NCBI RefSeq assembly: GCF_901709675.1
Contig: NC_051098.1
Span: forward strand, 13,235,918 to 13,299,917
DNA: 64,000 nt
Direction of reading: 5' to 3'
Origin: Syngnathus acus
Lineage: Eukaryota; Chordata; Actinopteri; Syngnathiformes; Syngnathidae
In this document: positions 13,291-26,929 of the stretch, in pieces
Position numbering within the stretch: position 1 is the first letter of the stretch
How the letters are laid out: every line of letters begins with the position of its first letter
The notes under the pieces: generated by a model
Seen by the model: the letters and a program-made list of their open reading frames with translations, nothing else
Database searches by the model: none
Told to the model about the DNA's origin: nothing
Position numbers and translations under genes: made by a program

Positions 13291-16200
13291 TTGGATTGCT
13301 CACACGGATCAATACGTCATTGCTTTTTTTTTTGGGAGGGTGCTTCAAAAGAACACATGCTTCAAAAAATTGCTTCAAAACAATCATCTTTGTTCCCACT
13401 GTCTGTCCCTCTTGTGTTCATTTCCTGTTTTGAGTCTCCACTCAGCATAGTTGTTATTTACAGCCCCTGGGGGCTACCTGTCATCCTGGCTGCACCGTTG
13501 CCATTGCCATGGCGACTCCCAAATTCCACGGAGCACAGGTCCCGACCCCCCCCCCCCCCTCAGTCCCACCACCATAAAGCGATGACCCCTGACCCCCACA
13601 CCTGCGGACATAGGTCACAACGATCCATTAGAGTGTGTAGGAGATAGCACACATACTCCCCCCCCCAAAAAAAATGTTTATGGGCCCAAGGTCAGCCTAT
13701 AGCAGCTTTTTGCTTTTCCAAGCGCTTCATTTAACATCAAAACACACTTGGCGCACCCCCTATCCCTCAAAGATTGCTGCAAAAATCCGGAGTTCCGCAA
13801 GGATCCATTCTTGCACCACTATAATTAGTATAGAATTAGTTCTCAGCTCTCATTTCATTCATTTGCCTTGCATAATGTTAGTTCAAAACAAACGTGCATC
13901 CGATCCCACCGCTCTTCTAATGAGGCAGACATTTTTGTTGGCGCGTGCCAGTGAGGCTCCATGCCAAGATGCCACTCCGGACGCGCTGCCCTCCGTCTGG
14001 ACACTCCACCTGCCCATCACCGCTTGTTTGGCTTCCCTCGGGAACGCTGCCGACCTGCCAGCTCGCCCTCGGGCCAAACCACACAACCCGTCTGCCCCCG
14101 CAGACACGGATCATCCAAATGTTATTCCAGAGCAAACCTTCACAGAAGTGGAGCCCCGCAGTTTGACGCACACTCAGACTGTCTCCATGACGACAACAGG
14201 AGGGAATATTTGAAGGGAAGACGGTTTTCCCTCAGCGGGAGTCCTGGAGCAGACTCTTCGGGACAATCTGTTCTTGATAAAATAATGATGAATTCATTTA
14301 TTGATTGGCTCCCAATTTATTATTTTCCACGACATCCTCATTGGGTTCTCATGCATTGCATTTGTCTCCTCTTAGATGTCACCTGTCCAACTTCTCATTA
14401 GCCCCGCCCCCTCCTCTTGTGTGAACATCTCAGCAATGGAATAGAAGGTATGTGTATTTTTACTTCACACTATCCACCCTAACATGTAAAAATCCTCGTT
14501 TGTTAGCGTTTGTTAAATGTTAGCGGCCACTAGACGGCCGATTAGGTGCGATTATGTTAATTGCGTGTGACATCATGTCACGATTAACGACGTCAATGCT
14601 ACACGTTGCAGGTGGGGCAATTTTAAGCGCAAAGCAAACACAAATGTGTTTTCAGTTTTCACTCGGTGATTCGTTGGATCACCGCTTGAGCGTGAGCCAT
14701 GTGACGTGTTTGGGAAAGGGAAAGAACGGAGCGCTCATGAAGCCGCTGACAACACTGAGTTGATTTTTGTAATGCGGCCTCTTTTAAAAACATGTGACTT
14801 TAGTGTGAAATGTGTCAAAGTGAGCTAACCTGGAACACAAAGGGAGAAATGTTCCCAAGACGTGAGTGGATGTTGGCTTTAGACAGGGTTGAGGGGGTCA
14901 CACCCGTACATGCTCCTTGTCACTTGGCCGTCAGTCACACTTCAAACTCCATTCTGTGAAAATGTGACTTTTTAATGTGTGATGCCGTCTGCCCACTTCA
15001 TTATTTGTGTTTAAGTGTTTTTAAACCGGCTTAAGTGGAGAGGATAGACAAGAGGGAGCAGTGACCCCTGTCCACCTCCCTCCATCAAGCCTGCCGCCCT
15101 CTTGTCTCTCTTTCTCTGGCCACTGTGACTGTACTCCTTTCTCCTCCCGGCTTTGTTTGAAAACAGCTTTCAATTTCCTGGGTAGCCATCTTCAAAGGGA
15201 GCATTGGTGAGGGGGGTCGGAGTGGGCTGCCAGAGGCGCAGTGACAGCTGGGAGGCAGGAGACTCAGAGATCACATCAGAGAAGTCCACGTTGTGAGCGC
15301 CAACTGACGCCCCCGCCGCCACGCCATCCTCCGAAAGCTGAGCGATGACCGCCCTCGCACAGCAGCGCACCCTCGAGGACAAATACGCAAGAGGGAAGCT
15401 CGGGATTGGAGGATGGGAAAAATAAGACAGTTAACTGGGTAACTGGGGGGGGGAGTCGGGGGTCTTTGCTAATCCCTCCACATCTGGCTTCTATTGGGAT
15501 GCGGAGGCCGCTAAAATAATGTTTTTCACCCGACAAGCCTTTCTGTGCTATAAATTACCCGGCAGCCACTCAGTGAAAGCCATTGGGAGGAGGGGGCCAC
15601 TTTGTGTTCCTGCTGAAGACAACTCAACTAACCCCCCCCCCCTCGCCCAGCAGTTAAAATGTGCCTTCCTTCCTGTCGTCCATCAACAGACGACAACGTG
15701 CAGGCAAGAAGTGGCTTCCCCAATCAATGACTGCATTTGGACTCTGTTGATAACCAAAACAGCAGCACCTAGACACATAAAGCAGACCTGAAGATGAATT
15801 CAAAGAATGAACGGCGAAGATTAGCGTTCCCTCCAATGACTTGCCACTCTGACAGAAATTCACATCGTAATAGATGTGGTGGCATTCCGCAAGTCTCGAT
15901 ACGAGGTCCCCTCTACATCAAAATGAGGTATTTGGCATTCCAGCAAGAAAGCAAGATAAGATATAGCAAAACAGGGGTCCCTGTTTTCCGTCGGCAGTGG
16001 AGATGAATGCAGAAACGCAAAGCAGATTTATTACGTTTAGTCAAGCCGCTTTTGTCCCATCAGTGACCTCTCACAGCCACAAACCATAAACCAGGTCCAG
16101 ATTCCTCCCCCCAACAACAACCTTCCATCTCCTCTTTTGGCAGGAGTTTTTTTTTTTTATGGACACGGCCTCGGGGATTGGAAGGTGATTGGTTCATAAC

Positions 16201-16839
16201 AAAAACAAATATGGAATTTGTGTCCTTGAGCAAGGCAACAAATTCCCAAGTGACATCATAGATTTGCTATAATAGACATGGAATTATTCTGGGATTTCAA
16301 CGTCTCTGTCGTTCTGCGCCACATTTTATGCACACGTGTCCAAAGCGCCATTATTTGTGCGATATTAGCGCGGCCAGGAAGGTTGTTCGTTCAAACTGAA
16401 ACGCGAGACGAGAGTTCACTTGTAGGTAAATAAAACACATCGCTAATAGAAAGCAGCGCTAAGTCCTAATCGGAGGCAGACAACAAAAGCTTGTCAGCAT
16501 ATGTGGGAAAGTCGGGAAGGAAATCAAACTCATTGTGATATGTTTACTGGAGAGATGGGAGGCAAATGTCTTCTGGTAACATTTTGGCCTCTTTATGGCC
16601 CCATCATATTTCATCTTGTGCACAGCACCTGTAGGAATGCGGGCCCCCGCACCCCCAGCAGCGGTGAGACGGTCCGCCCGGCCGGGCCTGTCACCCGTGA
16701 TGAGCCCAGGCTCATCAGTGTCGGGGGGCAAGCCGAGTTCAACGCGCATAAAAGCGCCGCGTGGACGGCACGGCACTCGAGCCCAGGGAGAAGGGCCTTG
16801 CCGAGGAGGGAGGTGCGAGGTCACCGCCTCTTCGCCGCT

Positions 16840-17000
16840 AACACCAATTAGATGAATACGAGCTGACAGGTCGTAGGATGAAAGGCAGAAGGTTGACTAA
16901 TGCGACCATCCCGCCGCTAACGTCCGAGCGAGCCAACTTGATTTTACAACCATTAGGCACCTGTCGGAGGCCGGCGCAGGTGATCCCCACACTCTGGAAT
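16840..17000. promoter_or_regulatory. Candidate regulatory element with Meis, ATTA and paired E-box motifs
   Basis: Holds a TALE-homeodomain TGACAG (16864-16869), several ATTA/TAAT cores, and two E-boxes 19 bases apart, CACCTG (16958-16963) and CAGGTG (16977-16982). No coding signal. Function is inferred from motif density only. Confidence 0.25.
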
Positions 17001-18140
17001 TACATCTGGGACGAAACTAGAGCCTTGCGGGATGCCGAGCGGCAAACGGCTTGACGGCCATCTGTCCCGGCTTTCCTCTTCTGTGTAGCTCGAGACGTTG
17101 ACTGCGCGTCCGTCCGTTTTCTATTACCGTCATGGGTGAGCCGGAACCGGTCCCGGCTGATGGTGAGGAAGAACTTAATGAAACCGGTTTTGGCGACGTC
17201 AGCCATGCTAAGCTCTGCCAAAGATCTCGACTATGCTATGCGAGGGCACTTCAGCATGAGAAAAATAGTTTACATGTCGACTGGGGCTTCTGTTTGAAGA
17301 GAGACAACAGCAGAAGTGCTGGGTTGGGGGGGGGCGACGTTGTTGGGGTCAGCGCTGACATATTTCATCGCTGTGTAATTCTAGCCGGCCGTGGCCCATC
17401 ATGTGTCATCCTCGTGTCAATGGGGCCTTTGCCACATACTTTCGCCCCCCCCCTCCCCAAAGTCCGTCTCACCATTACTCCATCCCATAATTACCCTGCG
17501 CTCACACAATCCTTCCCGGCCTTCCCGTTCATCCTTTTGCCCGACTGCCAACTCCTCACATGTTGTCATCGTCCTGCTGAGAAGAGGGCCGGTCCGGTGC
17601 TGATCCGCTGTCGAGACGGGTCTTACTGAGCCGTCTGCTCGCGCATCTGCTTTCACACAAGAAAGCGACCCGACTCTGTACCGCTAAGATCACTGGGCCT
17701 TAAGGCTAACGGGCTAACGATTAGCATCAACTTGAAACGGTTTCATGAATGTCGAGCATTTATTTGATTTCCTGCACTTAAGCGCGCTGACGTCCTCCAG
17801 CGCGGTGCCAGAGTGGCCTCTGGAGTTGATCTCCACCAGGGTCAAAAAGATAAGACGTGACCCTGGAATTCCACTGAGGGAGCTTCTCCCTTCCTGATGA
17901 AGGATGGACACTTTTCATGGAGATGTTGATGTAAATCTTCCATACTTGGGGTTGTGGAACTTTCTGGAGGGTGGGGGGGGTTTCTTCTCCATGCAGGGGT
18001 CTAACATATCAAAGAGCAAGGATGCAGCAAGGAGCGGGGGGTGGGTGGCGCTGTTTGAAGCTCTACTTTAGGGGGGGGTGAATTGGCTTTTGTTCCCACT
18101 CCTCCAGCAAGATCCCCTGAAAAGATCACCGAGTGGGCCC

Positions 18141-18180
18141 GATTGGTCACGGCCGAGATCGCCCCCCTCTGATTGGACAC
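18141..18180. promoter_or_regulatory. Paired reverse CCAAT motifs in a 30-base direct repeat
   Basis: GATTGG plus flank recurs at 18141 and 18171 (followed by TCACGGCCGAG and ACACGGCGGAG), and a third GATTGG lies near 18277. Tandem CCAAT boxes about three helical turns apart resemble NF-Y promoter architecture. No transcript start or gene is evident nearby. Confidence 0.25.
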
Positions 18181-19460
18181 GGCGGAGCGGCAGATGTTGG
18201 ATCTCCAGCAGGGGGGCTCGGATGCTTGTCGCCAACTCCCGTCCGTTCACGGCGCTGTCATGTTAAAGGGATCGTCTGATTGGAGAAATAAATTGAGTTT
18301 CGAACGTTTCCAATCTGACAATATTTCATTCGAAACGAAAAAAGTTCAAAGCCGGTCGTCTCGTTTTTACAAACAATCGAGAAGAAGATAACGTGAAAGC
18401 TAATTACAGATGAGATTCCACGTGTGCTGATTCTGTTTCCTCTCCTCGTTTCCAGATAAGAAGAAACTCGCGTTTACACAGTCCACTAAGTAAGTTTGAT
18501 TGCTTGACTTTGTCTCACCAGACGCTCTGAAAAGAAAAAACGCCTCCGTGACCGAGGAGTCCGAGGAACCAGATATGTTATCTGGAGGAATCTGGAGGGG
18601 AAAAGCATTTCCCAATCTGGCCCGCCTCGCCTTGGCCCGTCCTGCCTGCGGAGGAACGAACCATTTGGACCGCAGGCCTCTTCCTGACATCTGACAATCC
18701 CAAAAAAAAAAAAAAAGATCTGACGAAGGAAAAACGGAGATAAGATATGCTGACGCGGCCAACTGAGTGCGAGCCACAAGAGAACAGCCGTGGTCAGCCA
18801 GAGGTTATTTCAGGTCAGGTCACTGATTCATTCAACGTTTTCAACATATGTGTTGACGCAAATGATTTCTAAACGCGCGTATCAGCCAAAAGTGTCATCA
18901 GGCGTGTAGCCATCATTTCAAAGATGGATCATTCCAATTTCTCAACCGGCCAGGATATTTTATTGACATGAATTCTTCAACACAACTGTGACTTGATAAT
19001 TTTTTTTGTGCCTCACAAAAAAAACAGCAGACCAGAATTGAAAAAAAAAAACTTTTTCAGTCAGTGCGCAACTTCAGCAATTTTTCATTGCAAAATAGTT
19101 TTTTGTGCCTTGGTGACCAGAAGGGACCATTTAGGGACCACATCCAAAGTCCGGATGTGAGTCCAAAAGTGACACATTTCCAGAAGTGGATTTGATCAAA
19201 CGTCAAGTAATGAGCATCAGCTCCTATTTTGCTGGTGATGGTCCTCCTCAAGGTCATGACGCTCTGCGCCTGTGCCTGCGTCTGGATGCAGTCAGCCCGA
19301 GGCCTGCATTTCTTCCGCACGTCCCGTTGCCCGATGGATGGATAGTGACGGCCGGCCAGTTGGTTCTCATTACGTCCTATGCACTTCAAAACTACTCACA
19401 AATCAGCCAGACCCCCGCCCCCTTCCTCCGCTCCCCCTTCCTCACCCTGCGCCGTTAGTC

Positions 19461-19560
19461 TTTTTCATCTCGATGTCCAAAATTGTTCCTGAAAGTGAAA
19501 AACATTGCCAGAGGCGACTTTTTCCTTGGGTGTAATTTTTTTAATATCCTCTTCAGACTT
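19461..19560 (+). repeat. Local direct repeat, copy 1
   Basis: About 100 bases sharing, at roughly 80 percent by eye, the sequence found again at 19782-19883. Shared blocks include TGTTCCTGAAAGTGAAA-like, TTGCCAGAGGC and AATATCCTCTTCAGACT. It lies in non-coding DNA. Confidence 0.8.
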
Positions 19561-19781
19561 CTTTTCAATTCTTCCATCCACTGTGACTCGTTTTCTTTTG
19601 GATAAAGTCCCACCTCCCTTCCAAGTCTTTTTAGGCATTCCTACACCAAAGTCTGGGATAATAGGAAAGTAGTAATTGGCGTTAAGAAAATACAGTTACA
19701 TTTAACACGTGGAGAGTGTTTGGGGAATCACAGTTTACTCTGAGATTCTGTCCCGCTTCCTCCTGCCCCCGCTTTGGTTTT

Positions 19782-19883
19782 CTTTTTCATCCCGAGGTAC
19801 CGAATCGTTCCTGAAAGTGAAAAAAAGATTGCCAGAGGCAACTTTTTTCCTCCGGTGTATTTTTCTAATATCCTCTTCAGACT
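19782..19883 (+). repeat. Local direct repeat, copy 2
   Basis: Second copy of the block at 19461, about 320 bases downstream in the same orientation. A repeat this diverged between neighbours points to an old local duplication or two insertions of an unidentified short element. Confidence 0.8.
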
Positions 19884-21189
19884 GCACGTCTCCCCCTCCC
19901 TCCTTCATGCCTCCTCTCTTTTAAGTAAAAGCCTGTCATCCACCCCGCGGGGGCTCCGCTGGAATGCCGCCGCAATATAGAAGAGCCGTACCTTTGCATT
20001 CCCGCTAATGTCCGAGTGGGTCTCCAAGCGTGGGGTGAGGGAGGGGGGAGTAGACGGGGGGGCAGGCTGGATATGGAAACAAGGTGGAACTGTGCTTTGT
20101 TTGTTGCCCTCCGCGCATACCAGCGCAACATTTGAACAGCAACAAAATAAGGCACAGATGTGCTTTTCTGGCTCCCGCTTGGCTTGTCCAAGGCCCCGCA
20201 TGGAGGTCACATGGTTTGGAAAGCGAGACGTTCTCCCAGGCCTCGTCCGTGCACACACACAAAAGGTATTTGTCCAGCCACGTTTTTGACTACTTTATAG
20301 CTCAGGTTTTTGAAAAGGAATTGTATCTTAAAAAAACAGGATTCCAAATTAATTACAAAAATTATAACGATAAAATAACTTCATATTTGTTCTCTTAATA
20401 CTTAATAGGCAGAACATTTGATTGCTTTAGGATAGTTTGTCCTTTAATATTCAACTGGGTGTACGGTGACATGGCCGCCATGAAACGGGCCCCGTTTTGG
20501 GACCGGTCCCTTAGTTTGAGAACCCCCGTTCTGAAGGCCAGCGCTGAGTCTTTCCAAGGCATGGTAACATCTCCACGTTGCCAAGTTTCACACGCAAAAC
20601 ACTCCCGTCTGCTCTCCGAAACTCCCTCGCACACTCCAGCGTTGATTATTTCAATCAGTCAGATGTGTCGGCCTTCGTGCGGCTGCTTTAAATCAAGGCC
20701 GAGATGGAAGCGCTGGAGAAAGTCATGGAAAGACAACACACCTTGGTACTGTGGTACTCGGAGGCCCTGCCAGGCTGCTCTTCATCCACCAAGTGGCGCA
20801 CGGCCAAACGTCTTCTCGCCTGGAAGTTTTTTTTTCCTCAGCTCGCAGGCGCCCGATATTTCAATAAAATCCTCCCGAGGAGTCCCGGCGTGATGGACTT
20901 CCATCTGTTTTCTGTCTCCTGGACAAGAGTGAACTCAACAGAACATCAATCCCTCAGGGTGTCTGACTGCTATTTTGTTTACAACATTTTTTTGTGGGAT
21001 GGCTTTGGGTTCATCTTTTTGTCCACTTGCTGGAGCCTGTAAAATATTTTGCCAGGATAAAAAAAACAAGGAATTTCAATACCCGGTCCAATTCTTGCAG
21101 TTTTAACGAAACGTATTCACTGATGTTAAGGATGAGATAAAGCATGGCAGGTTTTTGTGCGTTATTTTTGCAGCGCACGGCTTTTTTGA

Positions 21190-21600
21190 CCCCTGGCGCA
21201 CTTAAGCGTTAGTTAACACTCCATCCGGCCTTTTTGCTCCTCATCAGTCATTAACCAAGTGTGACAGGCTTGTCTTATTAGCCTCCGTGCTTCTCTGCAC
21301 ATGTTCTTGCCGGCCCCTTTAATGAGCACTTTAGACCATCTCACCTCTTCTTGATTTATGACTTTTTTTTTTTTTTGGTTCATATTTTTTTGCAGCCTTG
21401 ATCAGAGGCCGCCAGCGACTCGGGCAGCTGCGGGCAACATGACGAGAGGTGTGAACTCCCCCGAGCTTAATGAGCCCACGGCGCAGGCGGATTACACGGC
21501 GGGTCAAAGGTGAGGGGACGGCGGCCGGAGAGGCTGCTCCTAATATCCGTGAGGCCGATTAACCGAGAGGAGATTAAGTGTGTCAGTGTCCATGAGAATT
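21190..21600. promoter_or_regulatory. Candidate regulatory element with DR1, Meis and repeated homeodomain motifs
   Basis: Contains TTAATGAGC twice (21319-21327 and 21467-21475), TGACAG (21262-21267), further ATTA cores, and a nuclear-receptor DR1-type site, GGGTCA-a-AGGTGA (21501-21513). The block is GC-moderate and non-coding, flanked by AT-rich DNA. Confidence 0.3.
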
Positions 21601-23122
21601 CCATCTGCTCATCCGGAGAGGAGCTCAGAAAAAGAAATCAGGAATTGAAGTTTAACAAAAAATGGTTTTAGAAATTCGGATTCAGATGGCACAAATATAC
21701 TTCAAGAGGAAAGTAGAGTACATAAAAAGTCAAGACTTTAAAAAGCCTCCCGCCCTTCCTAAGTCAAATTCCCAGAAGGAGCACAGCACAAATTATAAAT
21801 CTGCAGTCAGATGCCTATGAAAGTATGAAATCAAACTCACCACAAAGGAGGCCAAGGAGCCAAGTTAGGCCATAACTCTTCCTCTCTGTCGGGGAACATT
21901 TCTCTCTCGCTCGCTCGCTCTCTCCCTATCTCTCTTCTCTTCAAATGGAATAGCAGTTGTCTTTAAAAGTCAAACTGTGCAAGGTGAGGTTGCCAAGGTT
22001 ATCCTTCCTTGGAGCTATCACTATAGACAGAATAAAATTATATGACATTATTTTACTGCATTTTTCTTCCAAGACCCTGACAAACTTTTTCTGAGTTCAT
22101 TTGGCTATCACGTGTTGCATCTATCAAGATTAGTGGGCCCGTCCCAAAAGAGGTTCTGCAAGCACAAAAAAGCCACGACTTTATCATTTCTTGTCTCTCT
22201 GCTTTTTGTCAAAGTCCAGCCTGGCCTCCAAATTTGCGTCTTCATCTGCAAAATGTTCCCATAGGCTAAAATGAATGCATTGGCTTCACTGTCCCAATAT
22301 TTTTGGGGAGCCGTGTCATGAAGCTAATGACCCTCCAATTATTTTCAATGAATGGAGCCATTGATTGTGTTGCAAGTATTTTCCTCTTCGGAAACTGTTT
22401 GCTCTGCGCGGTTACTCGCTTTAGTCTTTTCTGGAGCGGCGACCACGCACGCATTAGACGCCGACTCTCAGAGTCGGGACAAAAGGAGAGCAGATATGGA
22501 TCCTCTTCCCTTTGTCCAGAGCGCTTCGTATGAAACAGAAGCCCCTCGGATGGCTCCTTGCAGGAGTCCCGGGCAGGCTTGAGAGATTTATGGCCCCCGG
22601 AGAACAGATTGTTCGGGGAGCTCTGTCGTCGTCTCAGTGGCGCGAGGACGGGTTGGAGGGAGAACGAGAGATTATGAAGACATCGCTTGTCTCTGTCTTC
22701 GCCTCACATCTGCCTCCGAATCTCCCCACAAAGCTCATCCTGTTCCGGGAGGAAATCACACCTCTGGGATTAGACGAGCTCCGGCACATATCTTGTGTCT
22801 TGTCACTGACTTCTGCTTTGGCCCATTGTCAGTAATGTGTACGCACAGACAAAACACAGCGCACCACCCCGAGCCCCCCATCATGATCCCGGCAACCTGC
22901 GAGAATTAAAAAAAAAAAAAAAACTATCTTTCTTTGTTGACATTTTCCTCTGGCTCCACACTGATTATCTGCCGCCGATTACAATTCCCTCCTCGTGTCA
23001 CATGTGAAGGAGCGCACAAACAAACTGTTTCAATGAGGGCAAAGACTTTGTTGCTGACATTTTTTCTAAATTAAAACAAAACATTTTCCCAACATATGAT
23101 AAACCAATAAACCCGCTCTACA

Positions 23123-23143
23123 AATATATATATATATATATAT
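23123..23143. repeat. (TA)n microsatellite
   Basis: About ten TA units. Confidence 0.9.
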
Positions 23144-25944
23144 CATGACAAAATCAACAACTATTATAACCTTGGTGGGCAAGGGTGTGGGAGGGTGCAC
23201 CAGTTCATATTTGACTTTTTGAAACTGGCAATTTGGGAGGGGGGGAAAACATTTTTGTAAATGCATCGTTATGATTCCAGAATGTATCTTTAAAGTTTTA
23301 TTATTGTGAAAGCCCTGCGGGTGTGCACAATTTGGCAGTGTCACAAAAACTTTAGCGCTTAGCATGATTTTAGTTGCAGATGAAATGGTTTGAAAGAGGC
23401 GGACATTTTGGGAATGCTGGATGTGCGCAAACGGCTTCTGGAAATCTTGTTTACAGGAATGCCTGCTGACAACTTCACGGCTGCGTGCGTGCGTGCCTGC
23501 ATGGAGTAGACACCCCAAAGCAGAGATTCCGTCCTCGACCTCGACTCGAGCAGATGCGTTCTCAAGAGCCGAGCGCACATCCGCGGGATTTTATGACGAG
23601 AATATATCTCGTCGCTTTTATTCCTTCTCTGTGACAGCTTTCCGTCGACGTCGAACGCTTGGGTTTCAATTTTATGACGCGTCATCTTGACAAGAATGCA
23701 CGCTGCACTTTTAAACCTCCGCTCAAGCTCACCTTGCGGTTGACCTTTTGAATTTGATTGACAATCATCTATTTTAGAGTTGCATCGTGATTATTTTTTT
23801 GCGCTGGATGAGGGAGTGTTACCATGGCAACGGGATGCAAAAGCCAAACTTCCAAGATGGCCGTCTGCCTGTGAATAGACGCATTCCTCAACGGCGGGGT
23901 ATCTGCTTGTTGGGGTGCTTGGGGGGGGGGGGTGTTGATGGTGGTCAGGAGGGTGTTTACTCCCAAAGGGGACTGTCTAAATAGTAGCCGCGGCTGTTTT
24001 AAGGACTTCCTGTGACTTGCTATTCCATAAAAGCCTAGTTAAATAAACAATCGCTTTCCCATTGGGGGCCGGCCGGGTGTCTGCGAGGGCCAGGGTTCAT
24101 TCCGGGACCCCCGACATGTGGCTTTTTTTAAAAGAGTCTTGGCGCTCTCACAGGTCACCACACTCGCTTTCATTCACAAGTGCACGCGGTTGCGACAAAT
24201 TACTTTCGAGGACAATAAGACTTTTATTCTCCGCTCACCTGAATGTACTTTTACACAAATCTTCGTCTTTGCCAGTTTGAGGATGAGACTAATGTTAGCT
24301 TATCTCATGAGACCAGCTAACGCCTTGCTTGCAACAACTGCTAGCCAGACGTGAGAGATGAACTAGCATAGTGCTAGCAACATATGTAGATGGAGTAAAA
24401 TTTGCGTATGAAGTGAAAAAATGTCACTTATTAAAAAAATTTTTTGGATTATGATCATATCCACTGACCGCACTCTAACGAGATCTATTTCACAACTTGT
24501 CACTTTCCAAAGACGATCGTGCTCTCATCTGATGGAGTGCAAACGAGTGAGACCTTACACACATTGATGGAATTCCCGGGGGGACCGCCACGGAAAGAGA
24601 GAGAAAGAGATCCCACGCCAGTGATGCAGAAAGCAGATGGAGAGAGGTGCGAGCACACACACATGCACACACACACGTGTCTGTATCATGATATACAATA
24701 TACACATTCAGCCTTTGTGTTGAGGGATTTGTTGAGTGTACGTTACGAAAGAGTGACATTTTCACACTACCGCTTTATGTCTTCACTTGCATTGAGTCAA
24801 AGTGGAAAAAATGTTGGCAAATTTGAACCCAGCTCACACGCAAAAGTAACGAGAGACTCAGTAGAAAATGGAAAAATATTTGTCTCTTGAACCAGGGGCG
24901 TGCAGAGGTGGGGGGGCCAAGGGGGCTGTGGCGATCTAAAAATTGTTTTGTGCTCGTTATCTCTCTCCGCGTTTTAAAGGTTTTGGAGTTGAGAGCGTGC
25001 CTCTGGCAGAGTCAACCGTGGGCTACAACTGCTTTGCTCAGCTCATAAACACTCCGTTGACACTTTTTCCCAGGTCGTTATCCTCACGCCAAAGGACGGC
25101 AGGGTCGCATGCATCCGCTGCAAACCACAAGAACCTCAATTGGACTCATGCGTGTTCCAAGTATTCGTAAAATGTGCAAAATAATGCCAATGTTAATGAC
25201 GAACGACAAAGACAAATGATTAACGTGGCCACTCTTCATGGTGGGACTTTGGGGGAATTTTGGGAATCTTTTTTTCATTACTTGGTTCCCCCTCCTCGCT
25301 CGCCCACTTTTCTGTCTGTGACACGCATGCACTCACAGCGGACAACGAGGCGCTCTAAATCAGCCACGTCTGCGGATGATTCGAAGGGAAGCTGCATTTT
25401 AGCGATGCAGGCGTAGCTAGCTAGCCAGCTAGCCAGCTGTTTGTGATGAGTACAAAGAAAAATAGATGCCAGTTTAGCATTTTTCCGTTTTCAACATGAA
25501 AGTGTTGTAATCTGTTGACATGGAGCAAACAAGCCTCTCTCGGTTAAATGTGGGTCAGAGGTCCTAGCACTTATACGTGAGTAAATACCGCTGAGATTGG
25601 GGGGGGGGGGACGAGGGCGGTGTTTGTGCTGTCAGCTTTGGTTCCCAGCGGTGGCCCCTCCCGCACGGCCGGCCCCTCCCTAGCCCTTTTGTGTGCGGAG
25701 CCCTGCTCCCCCGTGGACTCTCTGGCCTTTCACATGCGACTGTGTCCAATCACCGCCACCCCCTCGTTCCCCAAAACTTCAGACGTCTCCAAGCGGCCCG
25801 TCACTCCGAGAGAGGGACGAAAAGATGAAGCTCTCATAAAACACGCCCCCCTCGTAAGCTATTACAAACTAGCTGATAATGGCCGCTCGTGTTTTATGGA
25901 AACTTCCTTGAATGCATCACACGGAAAAATCTTGTTCAAGGTCC

Positions 25945-25983
25945 AGAGTGAGCTGGAATTGATCCCAGCTGAGTTGGGTGACG
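25945..25983 (+). mobile_element. Fragment of a dispersed teleost repeat
   Basis: The phrase GAGCTGGAATTGATCCCAG and its continuation closely resemble a very common fish interspersed repeat with the core GAGCTGGA..ATCCCAGCTGA. Only about 40 bases are recognisable. The family name is not certain from memory. Confidence 0.5.
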
Positions 25984-26929
25984 GAGGAATGTGGTTTCTC
26001 TCCGTGCCATGCTGGACGTCTGCTTTCACGTGCACTTGGCGCACCTGACATTTTAGTAGGCTAAATTTTTGCCTGCCGGAAGCACGTCTGAGTAGTGTAA
26101 CGCAATTTTGATAAATAATTGTGTTCACACCCACAACGGTCTAAACACCCCTTTTTAAATGTGCCATGCCGCAGCAGCTCGCATGGGTCTGTGAAGATAC
26201 CAAAACTTAGTCTAGCCCGCCCCTGCGCAGATTTAGTCCACACATCCCGCCATACTCACACTTGGCATGAAAATCGAGCTCGAACTTGGAATGAATTATG
26301 TATAAAAGTTTGACCTGTCAAGGGAGCTTTATGGACAAAATCCTGTTTCGTTTGGTTGCCACGGAAATGAGATCATAGCAGAATTTGGGCAAATTGAAGT
26401 CTTCTTCCTCCTCCTTTGCTGTTTTTCTTTCTTTCCGTCAGACGTTTGCTGTTCTGTTGCCTTTGGACCGGATCGCACCTAGCGAGGCTGCACCTGCCGT
26501 CTGAGACATGTCGTGGCCTATGTGATCATCTTGTTGACTCACGTCCACACGCACAACACATGGTTGTGTCTCAGCCCCAGCCGACCGACCGACATTAGAA
26601 TAGGTGCCAAAAAATGACCCTCTCGCCACACCCACATAGACTTTAATGAGCCTGGGTAAGAACACTATTTGATTGTGTGTTTTTTTTCACTGGTGCAACT
26701 GACTGCAGATTTACACACTTTTAACGACGAATGAAATATTAACAAGAACAACGTGAATAAACGACCTTTGTAATCTTTTTAATGAATGTAAATCAGACAT
26801 CTAGGTCATCCTTGTGTGTTTTTCGGCCACATTCCGTCAAAGTGTTAATGCGATGCATACAATCCATTCGGGCAACAAAGTCCCTCCTAGGCCACCTCCT
26901 CCTTGCCGTCTTCCAAGATTCCACCTCCT

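Larger units (their letters stand above)
2597..26929. other. Gene desert upstream of cdon, no coding gene supported
   Basis: About 24 kb in which none of the open frames on either strand shows a recognisable domain, codon-like continuity across splice sites, or length beyond chance. Frames of 100-180 codons here fall on microsatellites (near 6.8-7.2 kb and 13.0-13.6 kb) or on GC-rich patches. The stretch alternates AT-rich DNA with GC-rich islands (about 7.95-8.35, 11.0-11.3, 12.1-12.4 and 16.6-17.0 kb). It holds the motif clusters listed separately. A developmental gene next to a desert of this size in an otherwise compact genome suggests distal regulatory DNA, but this is inference. Confidence 0.6.

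Noticed and set aside
12863-13399. A 178-codon minus-strand frame
   Set aside because: It crosses the CA/TG microsatellite and the C-run, giving a Val-Cys run and a Gly run, with no domain and no splice partners.
24061-24125. A tRNA-like or SINE promoter (GGGTTCATTCC resembles a B box)
   Set aside because: No matching A box or cloverleaf arms could be formed around it by eye.
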